From the NCBI GenBank assembly GCA_013398955.1, contig VWPU01002122.1, positions 124,001-188,000 on the forward strand: 64,000 nt of DNA. Direction: 5' to 3'. Position numbers and translations under genes: made by a program. The notes under the pieces were generated by a model, which searched no databases, was not told the DNA's origin, and saw nothing but the letters and a program-made list of their open reading frames with translations. The DNA is from Callaeas wilsoni. Taxonomy: Eukaryota; Chordata; Aves; Passeriformes; Callaeidae. The stretch's first letter is position 1. Each line of letters begins with the position of its first letter. Of this stretch, positions 40,001 to 55,000 are shown in pieces.

Positions 40001-43000
40001 AGGAAGCTTCTGCAGACATCTTTAGACCTCTGGTCATCTCAAATTTCTTTTCTATAAAAAGCCATATAGTATATCACCATATGTTAATATAACAGTATAT
40101 AACACAGACCACAAAGTAATAGATAAATGAGAAGCAAAAATTGATTTGCTAGTGAGAAGAATGTTGTTGTCCCATTAATATAAATTCCTTTTTTCTTTCA
40201 CTATCAAATTCTAGATTAAAAGAAATGTAACCATGGTGATAATAAGTGGTGCAAAAAGCAATAAAACACTAACAGAAATATTTTTTATAAATTTTAAAAT
40301 CTATGAACAATATTTTCTCCCCTTCTCCCTGCTCTAGTGTTTCTATTTAGCTGCTGAGAAGGTGAGGATTGCCAGCACTTGTTGTATTGTTCCTCTAACC
40401 TTCTTTCTACTCCTTTTGATTTGATGTGCTAATACTAGACATTCATGTTTTTGAGCAAATGCAGTAACAAATTATATCAATGTGAGATGTTACTCATTCA
40501 TGTAGGAGCAAAACCCATGCAAATCCCCTTGTTTTCTAGAGAAATCAGTTTTAAACTTCAAAGCTAATGTGTGATAGAGAGTCTATGGATGCTACAGTGC
40601 CAGATGCAGGTATAACCAAAGATTTGGTTGGGTATCCAATTTTCATAATTGATATCTTAGTGTATTTTGGTAATGTTGCATGGGCCAATTTCTATCTCTG
40701 TTTTTACTGACAGTGTTATCCATTCAGAATCCCTATATCCATTGTGGATCACACTTCCTAGCTGTTTAATGAGGCTGAGATCATGCAAACTCGTTTTCCT
40801 TTCCCTTTCTACTGGTGCTCACCACATCCAGTAATTACCTTAGGGCAACCACACAAGAGGATGCACATCTTTGGTACCCCACATGTTGTCTCCAGGATCC
40901 TTCTGGGCTACACCCAGGAGCAGGCTACTGCAGGTCCACTGTGTTGATTTGTGATTTTTCAAGTTGTTTTCCAGAAGTGCCAGTAATGCCTCTTATTGAT
41001 TCATGAAAATGGCCAAAATTAATGAGGAGCAGCAAGAAAAAAGAAAGAGTGGAACGGAAAAGTGCAGCAAATGCAAATGTTGTATTAGTGAATTCTGTAG
41101 TACGAATTACAGGCATTTTTTTAATACTTCTGGGGTTCCAATGAAAAGGTGCCTGGATTAAATAAACTCCTTTGTCTATTTTCTCCTCTTTTTGGTTCTA
41201 CCCTTTGGTGTTCCCACAGTTAAGCAGAGCTTTTTATCACCATAAAACTTATGTTAAGATATAAAAATTAGAGGATCTTGTGCCCAATATTTCTCTCAGT
41301 AAGTTAGAGAAAACAGTGCAGATAATAATGTACTTTATCCTTAATAGTAATGTACTTTATCATGCATTCTTAAATTTCCATATGTATACTCCAGACCTGC
41401 TCAGTTTCTTACTGTGGACATGCCAAGGCTCGCTTTAAGAGTATGGCTTAAAGGTGTTCTAGGCTGGATCTTTTATTCTGGGGATGTCTAAGTATGTAAG
41501 TTCAACAAGAAGGGTGCTAGCCATGGATTCTCTAGACTCAAATATTGTTTCACAGCTTTTTCAAGTTGGTGACCTTTCCTTTAAAGTTAAAACTTTGTAA
41601 AAAATATTAGTCTGCTGTTGCAGCTTTAGCTTTTATGTAAGGCAAAAGATTGGCAGGTACTTTGGACTGCCAAAGGAGTAGGGAGTCATTTTGATATTTT
41701 TAAAAACTTTCCCCCCACAGCAGTTTTAAGAAATGTTGAACATCTGGCATCTAGATCACTCTTTTTTTTGACCAACTCTGCTCTGAAATCTGACCTCAGT
41801 GCATGACTTACTATTGAGAAAAGAAGTCTAGACCTTTGCCATCTTAGCTTTTCACTTGAAACTAAGGCAAGCCATAACTAAGGAGAAACAGCTTCAGGGT
41901 GACTGGCAAACGCGGAATATTAGGAACTAGTCTTGCAGCTGCTTTGTGGAGATGACGACGTTTATCTGCAACTTTTCCAACTGCGCGATGATGTACTTCT
42001 GCACAAAGGTGAAATGGAATCCTGGTCCAGGGAAAACCAGAGCAAACCAAGACATAACCGTTCTTAAAGCCTGCTCCTTTTTGCTGTCCTGGTCATGTAT
42101 CTCTGTCGCAGATTTACCAAGAGGGCTGGTATGACTTATTCTTTAGGAAATCTGAACTATACACAAGCCCTGAAATAAAAATACTGCCTGTGGACTAGAA
42201 CAGTGTTTTAGTCTTATCAGTTAATTATTGCTTGTCTAATTAGAGCCATATCTCAGGTGTGCATATAGCAGAGGGTTGACATAACTATGAATCCCTTTTC
42301 ATCCATCCCTGTCAGTGTGGGTATCCCAGGTGCCTGATGTGGAAACACACAATTATACAGCAGTCCCACTCAGATGGGAGTTTTGCCCAGCTTTTTATGT
42401 ACTAATGAGATAATGTGCATTATTAGCTGGACAAAATGGCCAAGTTGCTGAACTTTGATATGAATAGAAGTGGTGTTGGGCACAGCAAGCTCCTTGGTGT
42501 GCTTTTAATATGAATGTTACTGTACATCTGTAACTCACTAATTAGAATATCCCAATTAACATACCGAAGGCTTTGGGGGATGTTAAAGTTTTTTTGCTAG
42601 TAAACATTTAAGCCATTCAATTTGAAGTTTAACCTATTATGGATGCAATTAAAGCCACCTTCATGTCAACTACACAGGAAGCCATTTTCATAAACAGAAG
42701 GTGCCATAAGATGACATGTATTTGTGAAATGATACAGTAATGATAATTTAATGAAGAATATGTTATCGTTAAAACATCTTCCAAAATTTCAATGTAAATT
42801 TATTTCATAATCATGCTACTGTTTTCAGAAGTAGTATTGGTCCACATTGTACTAATAGTCTCAAATCATTGTAAAAGAAATTTTATTTTGATTATTTTGT
42901 CCTGTTCATACAGGTTTTGGTTAATAATGTCAATGTAACTGTTGTTAGTGACATCTCAAGAAAATCATGACTTAATAACTGTACTTTCCTTTTATCAGAT

Positions 43001-46000
43001 TTTTGACTTTATGTGACTGAGTTACCTCAAAATTATTTGTTTAACACTTGTTTTATGCAAATAAATGTCTTTCGTGTCTAGATGGATCCAAGTCTAGAAA
43101 AGCACAGAGAACAATTGGTAATTGAAGTTGGCAGAAAACTGGACAAAGCCCGCATGATTCGCTTTGAAGAACGAACTGGCTTTTTTTCTTCAACAGATTT
43201 AGGCAGAACTGCCAGCCACTACTATATTAAATACAATACTATAGAGGTAAAAGATGATGTCCTGTTTCTGGAGGTTTTTTCCTTCTTTTTTAATGTATAC
43301 CTGAAATAGTTGTAAGATATTACAGAATATGTAGCTGATTTGTTCACCATATTTTCCAATAATATTTACTGAAATGGGGGGAGAGGAAATAGGAAAAAGA
43401 AACTAAATATCAAGCAATACTGAAAAATTAGACTGAGTGTGAACTGAGATTTGAAATTTCTACAGTCTTTTTGACTTCTTTTAGGAGAATTTTAAGAAAT
43501 ATTTTGATATCCGTGGTGTGTGCAACCATTAGTACATGATAGCACATTGAAGTGTAGTGTCTGATAGCAGATTACCTTCTCCGGGAGAAAGTGCTATTAG
43601 GTTAACGGCCTTGAACAACTTTTGGCACTGTAATCAGATTTTGTTGTAAACATGTACAAAATTTTGTAGTATTGGAAACTTGATTTGATGTACACGTTCA
43701 TCTAAAAACCTTTTCTTTTTTAGCAAGTAAGTGTTTTTCTCGTACAAAGCTGAAGACTCAGCATTAATAATTTTTAACTGTTTACTGTCACTGTGTATAA
43801 TTAGTCTCACGTATTTATTCACTCAGATATGTCCTAGACTCTTTTTTTTTAAATGGCCACATTGCATGTCTCTTGATTTTGGGGTGGCCAAGGGATGACG
43901 GGAGAGACTGTTTTTCTGAAACTGCTGAAAAGTCTTGTGGAATTTGTTCCTGTTTAAATTGCATCACTCTGGTCTTCCAATAACCTGCGCTTTATCCTTG
44001 TATGCCTTTTAAAATCTTGGGTAATTTTTCGTTGTTTCCTGCTATATGTGTATTTTTATTTTCAGTGACAAATCAATTATTTTTATTTTTAATAGACTTT
44101 CAATGAATTGTTTGATGCTCATAAAACCGAAGGCGATATTCTTGCTATAGTATCAAAAGCTGAAGAGTTTGAACAGATAAAGGTAAAGAATGTCTTGAAA
44201 CTAGACACTTCTGTAGTACTTAGTCCATAAATATTGTCTGTAGAAACAAGTTTTGTTAAATGTTAAGCACCATTATAAAATGTTTTCTAAGTAGACATAA
44301 TATGCTCTCACTCAAATTTATACATAGTTCAGCTTGAACTATATTGCACATTTAATAGCTAGTTATGTGTCTTTGAGAATTTCTTTAAAATTATTTTAAG
44401 AACTTTTCAGCTCTTCAGTTATTAACAGGTGAAGCTAAGTGTCCATTTGAATAGTGTGCCTAGGGATGAGATAGTTTTTCTGTTTGAAGTTTAAAGCATT
44501 ATTGGATGTCTCCCTGAACAATATGCTTTATCAGGAATGAGGCAGGACTCACTGAAGTGAATTCTGATATACTTTCTGCAGGGAACAATATTAGATTGGC
44601 AGAACAATAAATTCTCATAAATTCGAATCTGAAATCTAGAAAGTTGTCATAACGGATTTTATGCAAGCTAGAAGATTACTGTTCTATTGTAGTCAGTTCA
44701 ATTCCAACCTCCCTTTTTGCCTCCTGTGTGGGTAGGACACAAGGCAATACAATCCAAGCTGGCATGAGCTTGTTTGCCCATGCTTCCGTCTCACAGAGGT
44801 ATGAGCCAGACTCCACAGGGTTTATTAGCTTGGGCTCATTGCCATTTTACCACAATTATACAACTTCCAGATCATAGTTGGCTCTCATTCACCTGGCTCT
44901 GCAAGCTGGCAGTGTGAATCCTTCACCATCTACATATTTACATATTTGCACACATTGTCTGGGTATTACCATCTCTTTATCTAATGGACAAATTCTATTT
45001 TGCTGTAATCTCTTCTATTATAGAAGATAATAAGCAGTGAGGTTTCACAGTCATACATGAAACGTTTTCCAAGCTAGGAGGGTTTTTTTTATGATAGTGA
45101 TATTGCTTGACTAGTTCTAAATTTAGCGTAATTTAATATTTAAAAGGAAAGCACATGGAAAATATGATGTGATGCGTTTCTATATTTGTAATAAAGTTAG
45201 TAGTGATGTTTCTTGACTAAAGCACAGTTTTTCTAGTTTACTTTCTCAGATTTATACGGTATGGTATCAGTGCCCCGTCATTTCCAGATTTTTGTGATTC
45301 ATTTGCTGTGCAGCTCTGAATGTTAAAATTAGTGACTGGTTTTCACAAGAACAACTCAGGATTTGCCCCTCTGTGTGATAGAAATTGTGACTTTTGATAA
45401 ATGAATCATGTTTCCATAATGCCTTTAAAAATTCTGCATTTTGAGATATCTAACTCACCAGTAGCTGAAATACAGATCTGGTTTAGACATGTACTGTGCT
45501 GTGCAAGAGCAGAAAAGAATTATCAAAAATGCTGTTCTAAGCAGAGCATAGTATTCCCCTGAAAGCGGAGTCATCTATGATGGTTGTGTACTTCATGTCT
45601 TCCTTTCCTGTGAGACTAGTGGGTAGAAAGTTGGGGATTTTAGCCCAATTGTCTTAGGGTCTTTCGTATGTCAGGTAGTCAGGTCCAAATGAAAATTGCT
45701 TTCAGATGGTTCCCTGCAGGGACCAAACATTTACCCTCTTTAAATAAGTTTTACACTAACAGACTATCAGTAAGTCAAAGAATATGTAGATTTATGCTAG
45801 TTTTGCCATGTAAGGGTCATCAGTTAGAATGTGAAATGTTATGCATTATTCAAATCATAGATATTAATATTTCTTTACTCATATTAAGACTTAATCTTAT
45901 TAACAGTGAAAATTTTAATATGATGAATCATAGTACTTCACAGTTTTGAGTTTAAAAATGTATTATGCCACATGCAAACTGTGTAACTATAATGAGTACA

Positions 46001-49000
46001 TTTAATGTTAATTCAAGATTGCGCTAATCCAGATGGACAGAGGTTTTACTCTGGTCAAATAAAAAATGAAATCTCATCAGATGAAGGATGGTAAGGTCAC
46101 AAGATTCAATTTTTGTGGCATATCAAATTTTTGTATGTCAATGGCAACCTTAATAGATGGTGATGAATAACAAAATGTAATTGTGTCCCTATTAAGATAG
46201 TTTCAATTATGGTCTATTAGCTACATTGTGGAAGATGTGGGTTTACTGCTTTTTTTCTTCTTTTTTTTTCTCCTTAAAACTAGAGACTCCATTTAAAAGT
46301 AATGTAACTATGTTATCAGGAAAATTTGATTTCCGTGTAAAAACTTTTATCAAATTGCTTTAGCCTCTTCATAATGTATAATTGTGTTTTAGGTAAGAGA
46401 AGAAGAAATAGAAGAGCTAGATACCTTACTAAATGATTTCTGTGAACTTCCTGCTCCAGGAGGTGTGGAAAACAATTATGGAAAAATTAATATCCTCCTT
46501 CAAACATACATTAGCAGAGGGGAGATGGACAGCTTCTCCCTTATTTCGGATTCTGCATATGTTGCACAGGTAAAAATAGTATTTTCTACATATTTGTTGC
46601 TGTCTTCTGCTGTTTTAATTCTTCCAAATATTTACAATTATATAAGTAGGCCCTGATCTGTATCTTTTTTGTACATTTTTATGCACGTTTATTTGAAAAT
46701 CAGAGCCTTGTGTTTCTGCATGCATGTGAGCTATAACGCTTAAGTAGAAAAGTTTTGCAAAAGGCTGCCTTGGGAGACTATGGCATTTTTTGTTAATTAT
46801 AAATGTCCTTTTTTGTTTGTATTACCCCTGTAGTCTTATTATATTTAGTAGCTCTAACTGTGATTGCACAGAAATGATATTCTTAAATTTCGGGGTTTTC
46901 TTCTAAATGTGAAAAACTGTTGTAATCTATTTTTATGCTTTGTATGTTTTTATACTTGGTTCTGTAAAACGTAATTTGTGTTTGATTCACATACCTAGGT
47001 CTACACAAGTAAGATGTGTAATTCTGTTGCTGGATGTAATCTAGCAAGAAAATGTGCAGATTTACGTACCAGTCTATGTATTTGTTTGTTGGCTTCATTT
47101 GACACCTGAAGGGTTGTTACACAGCACATTTAGTTACCACACGGGCATGTGCACAGGGGGACATGACACAGAGATCTATTTAGACAACCATGAGCCCAAA
47201 AAAGTTTTACTTTTTAGCCTGTCTCTCTCACACACTTTTTTTGATTTTTTAACAGTCAGCAAACATGTTGCATGGAATTTTTTTTGTCTCTTCCTTACAA
47301 AACTTCTTTGGAAAGAATTAATTTTAAAATTGCATTTAGTTGATGCTAAAGATGAGATTTAAATATTCAAAGTTATACATAGTCTTTAGCAAGATTTTCA
47401 TAGTAGCATAACCTTCTTCAGAAATGTTTGTATTTTGTAGCATGTATGGGTATAAATGAGAAAATTCTGAATTGATGGTGCACATCATAAAAATTGTGGT
47501 ACTTGCACAGCAAAATCATTTTTGGTACAATCCTTTTAATCTTTGCTTTCAAGGCAATTGCTTTTATTTGTCTGTCTCATTTATAGCATGTTTAATGAGG
47601 CAACTTGATCTTCTCAGATCTTCATAAACTGTACTTGTGGAACCAGTGCTACAAAGTGTGATTTTTTTTTTTTTTTTTTTTTACCCAGATAGTGACTATT
47701 AAGAAGATTATTCATCCTTTCTAAGTAAGAGGAATATGCTTCTTTAGTAACATATGCTTCCTATCACAACCAAATAATTTTCTATTTTTTATTCCTGTTG
47801 GCATAGCAGAGCCAGTAGGGAATGATTATATTCTATTCAATGAATCAAGAACATAATTCCTAATCCAGACATAGTACTGGTAGGGAAAAAAAAAAAGGCA
47901 TAGCTTCATAATACAGCTTGAAAAGTTTATGAAAGGAATATCATATCTTAGGTTTTCAGGATAAGACTGACCTCATTCAGACTTATGTTAATAATTATTT
48001 CTCCAAGTCCAAAGCATATTTGTACAGTTTGGTTATACAGTATTCTCAGAATATAGTAACATGTTTTAAAAAATCACTACTGTTAAGCTTCTGTGCAAAT
48101 GTTGTGAAGTTCAGTGTGAAATGGGATGCTATTATAGAAGCATAAACTGGAAAAAAACAAAACTTGCATTTCCATATAGAGTGGATTTGCAGGTATCTAT
48201 TGCGTAGGGGTACATTAAGTGAATTTGCTTCAGAAGTGATTGATACACAATAAATTTAGAAGTCCATAATGTTAGCATAACTGTGATCAAAGTTCTATGG
48301 CAGACCTGACACTACAATTTTAATTGGTTGCACATGTTTCTTTTCATAATTTCAGAATGCAGCCATGAGGTAGTTCTGCCACTAGACAGAGATGGAAAAA
48401 ATAGTTTTCAAAAATGTTTGAAATTAGTTTGAGAAGAAAAATCTATTGTTTTGGTTTGTCAAAGATGAGTCTATGGGATCCTTTTCATTTCACAAAGAAT
48501 ATTGAGAGAATTATAACCGTTTTGCTTTTCTTTTTTTCCTTCACTTTCCAGAATGCAGCTCGTATTGTTCGAGCTCTTTTTGAGATCGCCCTGAGGAAAC
48601 GTTGGCCTGCCATGACATATCGGCTACTGAATCTCAGCAAAGTCATTGACAAGCGCCTCTGGGGCTGGGTGAGCCCTCTGAGGCAGTTCTCAGTGCTACC
48701 ACCATCCGTCCTCTCCAAGCTGGAAGAGAAGAATCTCACTATAGACAAGATGAAGGACATGAGAAAAGATGAAATAGGTGAGAAACCAGCAAGGCTGATC
48801 TGCTTAAACTATTAGAAACCAATGGGCAAGTAAGAACTAAATCTGAGCCATGCATCGATATTCCCACTCTGGTCTGGAAGCCATGTAGCCACGTACCACA
48901 CATTAATTAATAAGGTCTCTCCAATAAAGAAGGATTTTTCCAGTGTCCACAGCTTGTAAAATGGCACAGTTCTCAGGATAAGGCCAGCCCATGTCGTGGT

Positions 49001-52000
49001 AGTCACAGAACACCGATGGAAAGGAGATGTGTGTTGATAAGTATTTACGTGTATGTGTACATACACATATTCCTGCTGACCTGTGTGCTTCCCTTTCCGC
49101 CCACCTTACATAACACGCTGCTACAAAAGGCATCTGTTTACTTTTGCTGATTGGCACAATATGGCTTTTTTTTTTACCATTAACGTGGAAAAAAATAAAA
49201 CCAGATTATTATATCCAGGCATGGTATCAGTAAATGGCCTTCATCTGAAAGACTGCATTAATTTTCATTGAACATGGAGAATTCATTGTCACTGGTGTCA
49301 CTGCAACAAAACCTTAATGGAATTTTTTAAAGGATTTGACAGTCCAATAATGAGAAAATCCACAAGCCTACTGATAGACAGTAGATAATGACAATTTCTA
49401 GTAAGTCTGTATAAACTGTTGTGCATAAACTGACCACCAGTTGGTTGAAGTTGAAAAGAAAATTCACTTGTAATGCATTTCTTTTTCCTTACTGTATTTT
49501 TTTATTTGGACTTCATTAGCACCTGCTATTGCCAACTTGTTGATAAGCAAACTTCCATTTTTAGAAAAATCTAATTTTAGAATAAAAATCCTATTCATAC
49601 TCACTGCTTAGAAGCTGTCATGTCTAACTTAATATTTCTTTCATTTACAGGAGAACTACATTCCTAGTTTAGAAAACTTTGTTATGTGCCTGATCTAGGC
49701 TGGAAAAAGTTAAATAAATATGTGAAACTTTGAAGAATTAGAGGCTATATTTTCATTTAATAAGTTAAACCAAAAGACTATGACAAAATTCTAGAAGCTT
49801 ACTTTAACTGCATTTTAATATAGTAATATTAAATGTATTAAAAACATTGAATTTTATTTGAAGTGCTAGCATTATTCTTTATTCAGAAGTCTTATAGCAC
49901 TTTTTAATTCACATCTGTTAATTTTTTGTGTATTCGTGATGTCTTTTAGTGCTTAGTGTTCTTTTCCATTAATTATATTAGAGGATTTTTTTATTTTGTT
50001 GTTGTTTGGTTTCGTGGAGCTGTTTTTAGTTGAGTTTTTTGGTTTTGTTTTGTTTAGGTTTGGTTTTTTCAATTGTTCTTTCTCCCCATACCCTAACTTG
50101 AGAAGCAGGAAATTTTGTGTAAAAACACAAAACCAGTTTTGCTTCCTTCAATGTATTGGAACCAGTATTGATAAGATGGAAATGTATCTATATATACCTG
50201 CAATTTTTCTAGTTTTGGCTTATATTAACTTAGTTTGAAAGTAGACGAGACATGAGATTTGACTGTGAAAGGAGGTCACTGGTGACCGTATGTAATGATA
50301 TTTCATGTTCTTCAGCCTTACAAATATCAAAGGAAGTTGATCCGTGTATCTCTGTGACGTAGTTACTTGGCACACTTTGTCCAGTCCGGCCTCTCTTTCT
50401 GAGGCATGCGAAGGAAGTGCTTGCCTGGCAGCCACTGTCTTTTTATTTTGAATTCAAAGCCGTGTTGAAATGAGAAAAGGCACAGCTTCCAGGTGCTGCC
50501 TAGTTCTCTTACTCCACAGGGCTAATTTCGGTCTTAGTGTTTCTTGCTTTTTGAATGTTATTGGGGCCTTGGAGATTAACAGAGACAGGAGCTAGCTGAC
50601 TGACTCAGCCCGTGGCTTACGGGGAGATGAAAGCATCAGATGGGTGCCAGCTCTCCCAGTGAGTGGAGAGCATGTTGTGTGCACAGATCCTGGATTCCAG
50701 GGTACCACGAATTGGTCAACACCAATCTATGAGCTATTGCAATGTAACCATGGAGCTTCCAGAAAGCCAGGAAATCACTGCGTTAGCTGAGATAAATAGT
50801 CCCTTTTTTTTCAGAATGCAGATGGCAAACATTGTAGAATAAGCAAAATTTTTTCTTTTTTTTAACGTGCCTATTTTCTCAGTCAGCTTTTGTTCAGAGG
50901 GTTTTAATATTTCTTAAATGCCATTGACAGTTTCTCATAATGTGACTACTAAAAAAAAAAAAGAGGAGGGCTAGGGGGAGAGAGTTTTATCATATTTTGT
51001 AGAAGCTGGAAGAGGAGCCTTTTTTTCCCCTAGCACATAATTGTAAAAGAACCTCGGTGCTGTCCTGTACAAACACAGTTCACCTCACACATTGTGATAA
51101 AGAAAGTGATTTTTGCCATGAAAAAGTGTACTTGCCTACATAGGTTTATTGAGTCATATCTTTGAATATTTGTCATCTGCCTTCATTTAACATGATTTCT
51201 GCAGTTTTACCTCTAATTGCAAAAGCTATTCACTGTGCAAGTATGCTATAACACTGCATTTATCATCAAAGTGTAGCAGCATAAGGGGTTTGGTCTTTAG
51301 TAACCCACTTGTTGGAGGTCCAGTTATTTTACCAACTGCAAATTATACTGATTTAGTATGTATTAAAACTTTTGGTTAGGGGTTTGATTCTTAAGCAAGG
51401 TCACCATTCATTACTTCAGCGTATAAACACCTGTGTGAGAAATCTATCTGCCAATTTGTTAAAAGGGAAAAGCTGAAAAGGAAAAGTCAGTATCACTAAA
51501 TACTGAAAGTCAGTATCAATAAATACAGAAAAAAATAGCAGTTTCAAGATGCTATGCTCCTAAATATCTTGTAATTGCAAGAAAAGGTTTGTGTCACCTT
51601 TTCACTTTGCACATAATGCAAATAATAGTATTTCTTCTTTTTCAAATTTTTAATTTTTTTTTAATGGGTGAGTATGCACAGGAACCACATAATGATATCA
51701 GAAAATACCAGTAGGCATTGGTAAGGTAGATTTTAACAGGAAGTATTTATGACCATCACAATTAAAATCTAAAATATGCTCCACATAATTACATTAACAG
51801 TTTCAGTGAAAATGTAGTAAATAAGCCATCTTTTCCTAAATAAGCCAGAAGGTGGAATAATTTCAGTAAAAAAATAAATCACTGCTACATACTTTGTTTG
51901 ATATTTAAAATGAAGAGCAAGGGAACAGAGAACTGAGCTGTAAAATACAAGTAGGACATTTTTCTAAATAGATATAATCACTTTATTGCCTTAGTTACCA

Positions 52001-55000
52001 TGATTACAGAAGAAAATAAAAAAGCATTGCAACATTTAAGTTTTCCTTTGCCTCAGTTATGCACTGGTATATTCTGAAAGATCAGAGCTGCTGTGAGATG
52101 TTTACTTATGTTCATTTTTAACCTACTAAGTACCTTTGTTCAGTTTTATGAAAAGCATTCTGTCTGCTTTGAATCACTACACAGAAATTGTAGGAGTTCA
52201 AATTAAGTAAAAAGTTAGTATTCATGCTCTGAAAAGGAACTATATGACTGGGTAAGAGCCTGGTCAAAAAGTCCGTGAAGGAGGGGGAACTAGCTTGACA
52301 TAATGTTTTCAGTGTGAATTCTTAATAGTTATTTTAACCCCTTAGTTATAGCCAACGGGGGGGGTTAATACTGATTTTTCAAGGCTCTAAATTGCTAATT
52401 CAAGTTAAGTATTACAAAATATTCAGACATGCCAGGTCAAGAGAGTCAGACATTTATGTACCCAAGAGCAAAACAAGCAAGCAATAATACTTCTCTCTAA
52501 AAGCCTATTTGAAAGGCAGAGTTATATGCTTTTTCCTGGAAATGCAAATTCGTTACACCTAATGTTTTCTTGGCAGGTCATATGCTGCATCATGTGAAGA
52601 TTGGGTTAAAGGTAAAACAGTGTGTCCATCAAATACCCTCCATCATAATGGAAGCAACGATCCAGCCAATCACCCGCACAGTGCTCCGAGTTCGGCTGAA
52701 CATCGCTCCCGACTTCACGTGGAATGACCAGGTAAAAAAGAGGGAGGAGGAGGCAAGATGAGAAGCATTAGTTTAGCTTCAGTAAAGGAGATGATCACTG
52801 GGTGTCCATAGCTGTTTGGATAAGAAAAAAAGCATTTATTTTAGCTAAAAAGCAAATTTGATAATAGGAATGGAATGACCTTTATGACTTTTGTTGAAGA
52901 AAGCAGGCAAAGATCATCTTTTTATTTCTGTTAATCTTCATAAGATTGGGCTGTGTATAACACGTTGAGGCAAATGCTTAATACTGAATATTCACAGTAG
53001 TCACACACAGATTAGAGTTATGTGCCCAGAAAGGAGAAGCAAGAAAAAGGGAGACATGAACAGCTCTCTGAACTATGAATGAATGTCAAACACAGAAAAG
53101 CCTTGAAATGCCGTTCATGTATGCCAAGTTCTGCTGTTCCTCCCAGCTTCACAAATCTACATTCACAGTATCAGTGCCTTTTTCTGCTGGGACTTGTCTG
53201 AACAAAAAATACCTGAGATATGTTTGGAATTATGTTCATCTGTATTTTATAGTGCAAATTTGTATGAAAGGAGTTGTACCAGTTGCACATTTTGCTATAC
53301 ACACATCCTTTGATTCAGAATCCGTTCACTGGAAATACATTTAAGATAAATCTAAGTGGAACATAAATGTCCACATGGGGGCATTGTATTGTTGCTGTTA
53401 CTTCTGAAACTTTCTACAGGAAAAAATAAGATACCTCCATGGGCAAAAATAATTTTCTTCTTTTAGACTTATGAGATTTATGCTTAAGAGAAATTATTTT
53501 GAAATGTAGATATTAAGTATCTGTTCTTTTATTAAAAATTAATTTTAAAATCCCTTAGATTACAATTTTACCTTAATCATAAGTAAATGAGAGTTTTATT
53601 CCACAAATATTTAAATTACTTTAGAATTTATTTTCCCTGCTGTCGAAAGGTGTTTATTTTCTTGTGGAAGTTCACCAAGTTGTCTTATAAATGGGAGATT
53701 AGCAATCAAAATATAGAAACTTTGATTTTGATTCCCACCAGGATTTATTGGAGAAATATTTGAATGGATTCCTAACATGAATTATAACATGAATATTTTT
53801 TATTGCGTAATTTATGTGCAATATGTCAGAAGGAAAATAAAGCAATACTTTTTAGGATTGAAACAAGTTTTTATGTTCTTTTATCCACTTTACCTATAAT
53901 CTGTTAAAGACAAAAAAACCCTATTGTTCTTTTTATTAAACTTTATCTTAATACGAAGTAATTTCTCAATCCATTGTTAGGTTTTTCTACAAAACCTAGG
54001 TTCTATATCTTTACAGGTTGAAAAGGGGTCCACACAAAATTATACTATTGTATACTATTGTTTTGATTCTGAACTTCTAAATTTAGAGCAGAACTTTGTC
54101 ACAAGTCTATTTTCTGCCATGATCCCTTTACACAGTTTTTCTGTTGCTTTGGAAACATTATGATTATTTTATCAATTAAGTTTATGGAGCCGTGTTTATG
54201 TGAATTTGTTTATTGGTAATCATAAAAACTTGGAAAAGTTTTTTCACTTTTTATTTATTTTTGTAATGTGGTGTTGATTTTCCAGTTTCTTCACTAAATG
54301 AAGCTTCTATCACAGTAAATAATTAAAGCTGTTAAATTTTAATAGTCTCTGAAAATGAATAACTGTCTCAAATTCAAGCATAGACACTCTGAAACTGCTT
54401 CTCCATCATCACATCTTTTTAACAAGCTTCTCAGAAGATGGCTGTAGAAACTTGGAAGCATACCTGTAATTGGTACAAAAGTTAGTTGCTAAAAAGTTCC
54501 ATCTAAAGAATTGCAGTAATCAAATAAAACTGGTTATGAAAACTTTAAATACCATGCTTAGCTGAAGTACCCTGCTTGGCTAACATGTCATGGTTTTAAG
54601 ATTGTTCCTCTAGCTGGATAATTAATTCTGTAATGATCTCATCACAAACTTTGCGCTTGGCATTGCAAGAGAAAGAAGATATGTTTTTGTAGTGGTGAGA
54701 TCTGACATCAACTTGATGTTTAGTTTTCCGTACAGGGAGCCCTTAAGTTCAGTAAAAGCATTTGAGCCAAATCCCAAATTTTTATTCTGTTGTTAGAAGC
54801 AAAGGACTGTAAACGTACCCAGGCAGAGCAATTAAGGCTTAATACGTCCAGGAGGAGTCCAGCAGAAATGCAAAATAATGCAAGTAGTATTAATTAGCTG
54901 AGTCATATATCAGACATACAGTTTTAGGGTGATGGTTGCCCAAAATACAGGTATGTGCCAGTTCTTAAGAGCTCCCCAGAGTTCTTGAGAATCATTACTG

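Noticed and set aside
44700..44940. Possible LTR or CR1 fragment
   Set aside because: Only a compositional shift is visible; no diagnostic termini or CR1 motif is present.
47662..47682. T21 tract as the tail of an antisense retrogene
   Set aside because: No retrocopy body, target-site duplication or reading frame adjoins it.
48485..48760. 91-codon minus-strand frame
   Set aside because: It is the antisense shadow of ASCC3 exon H.
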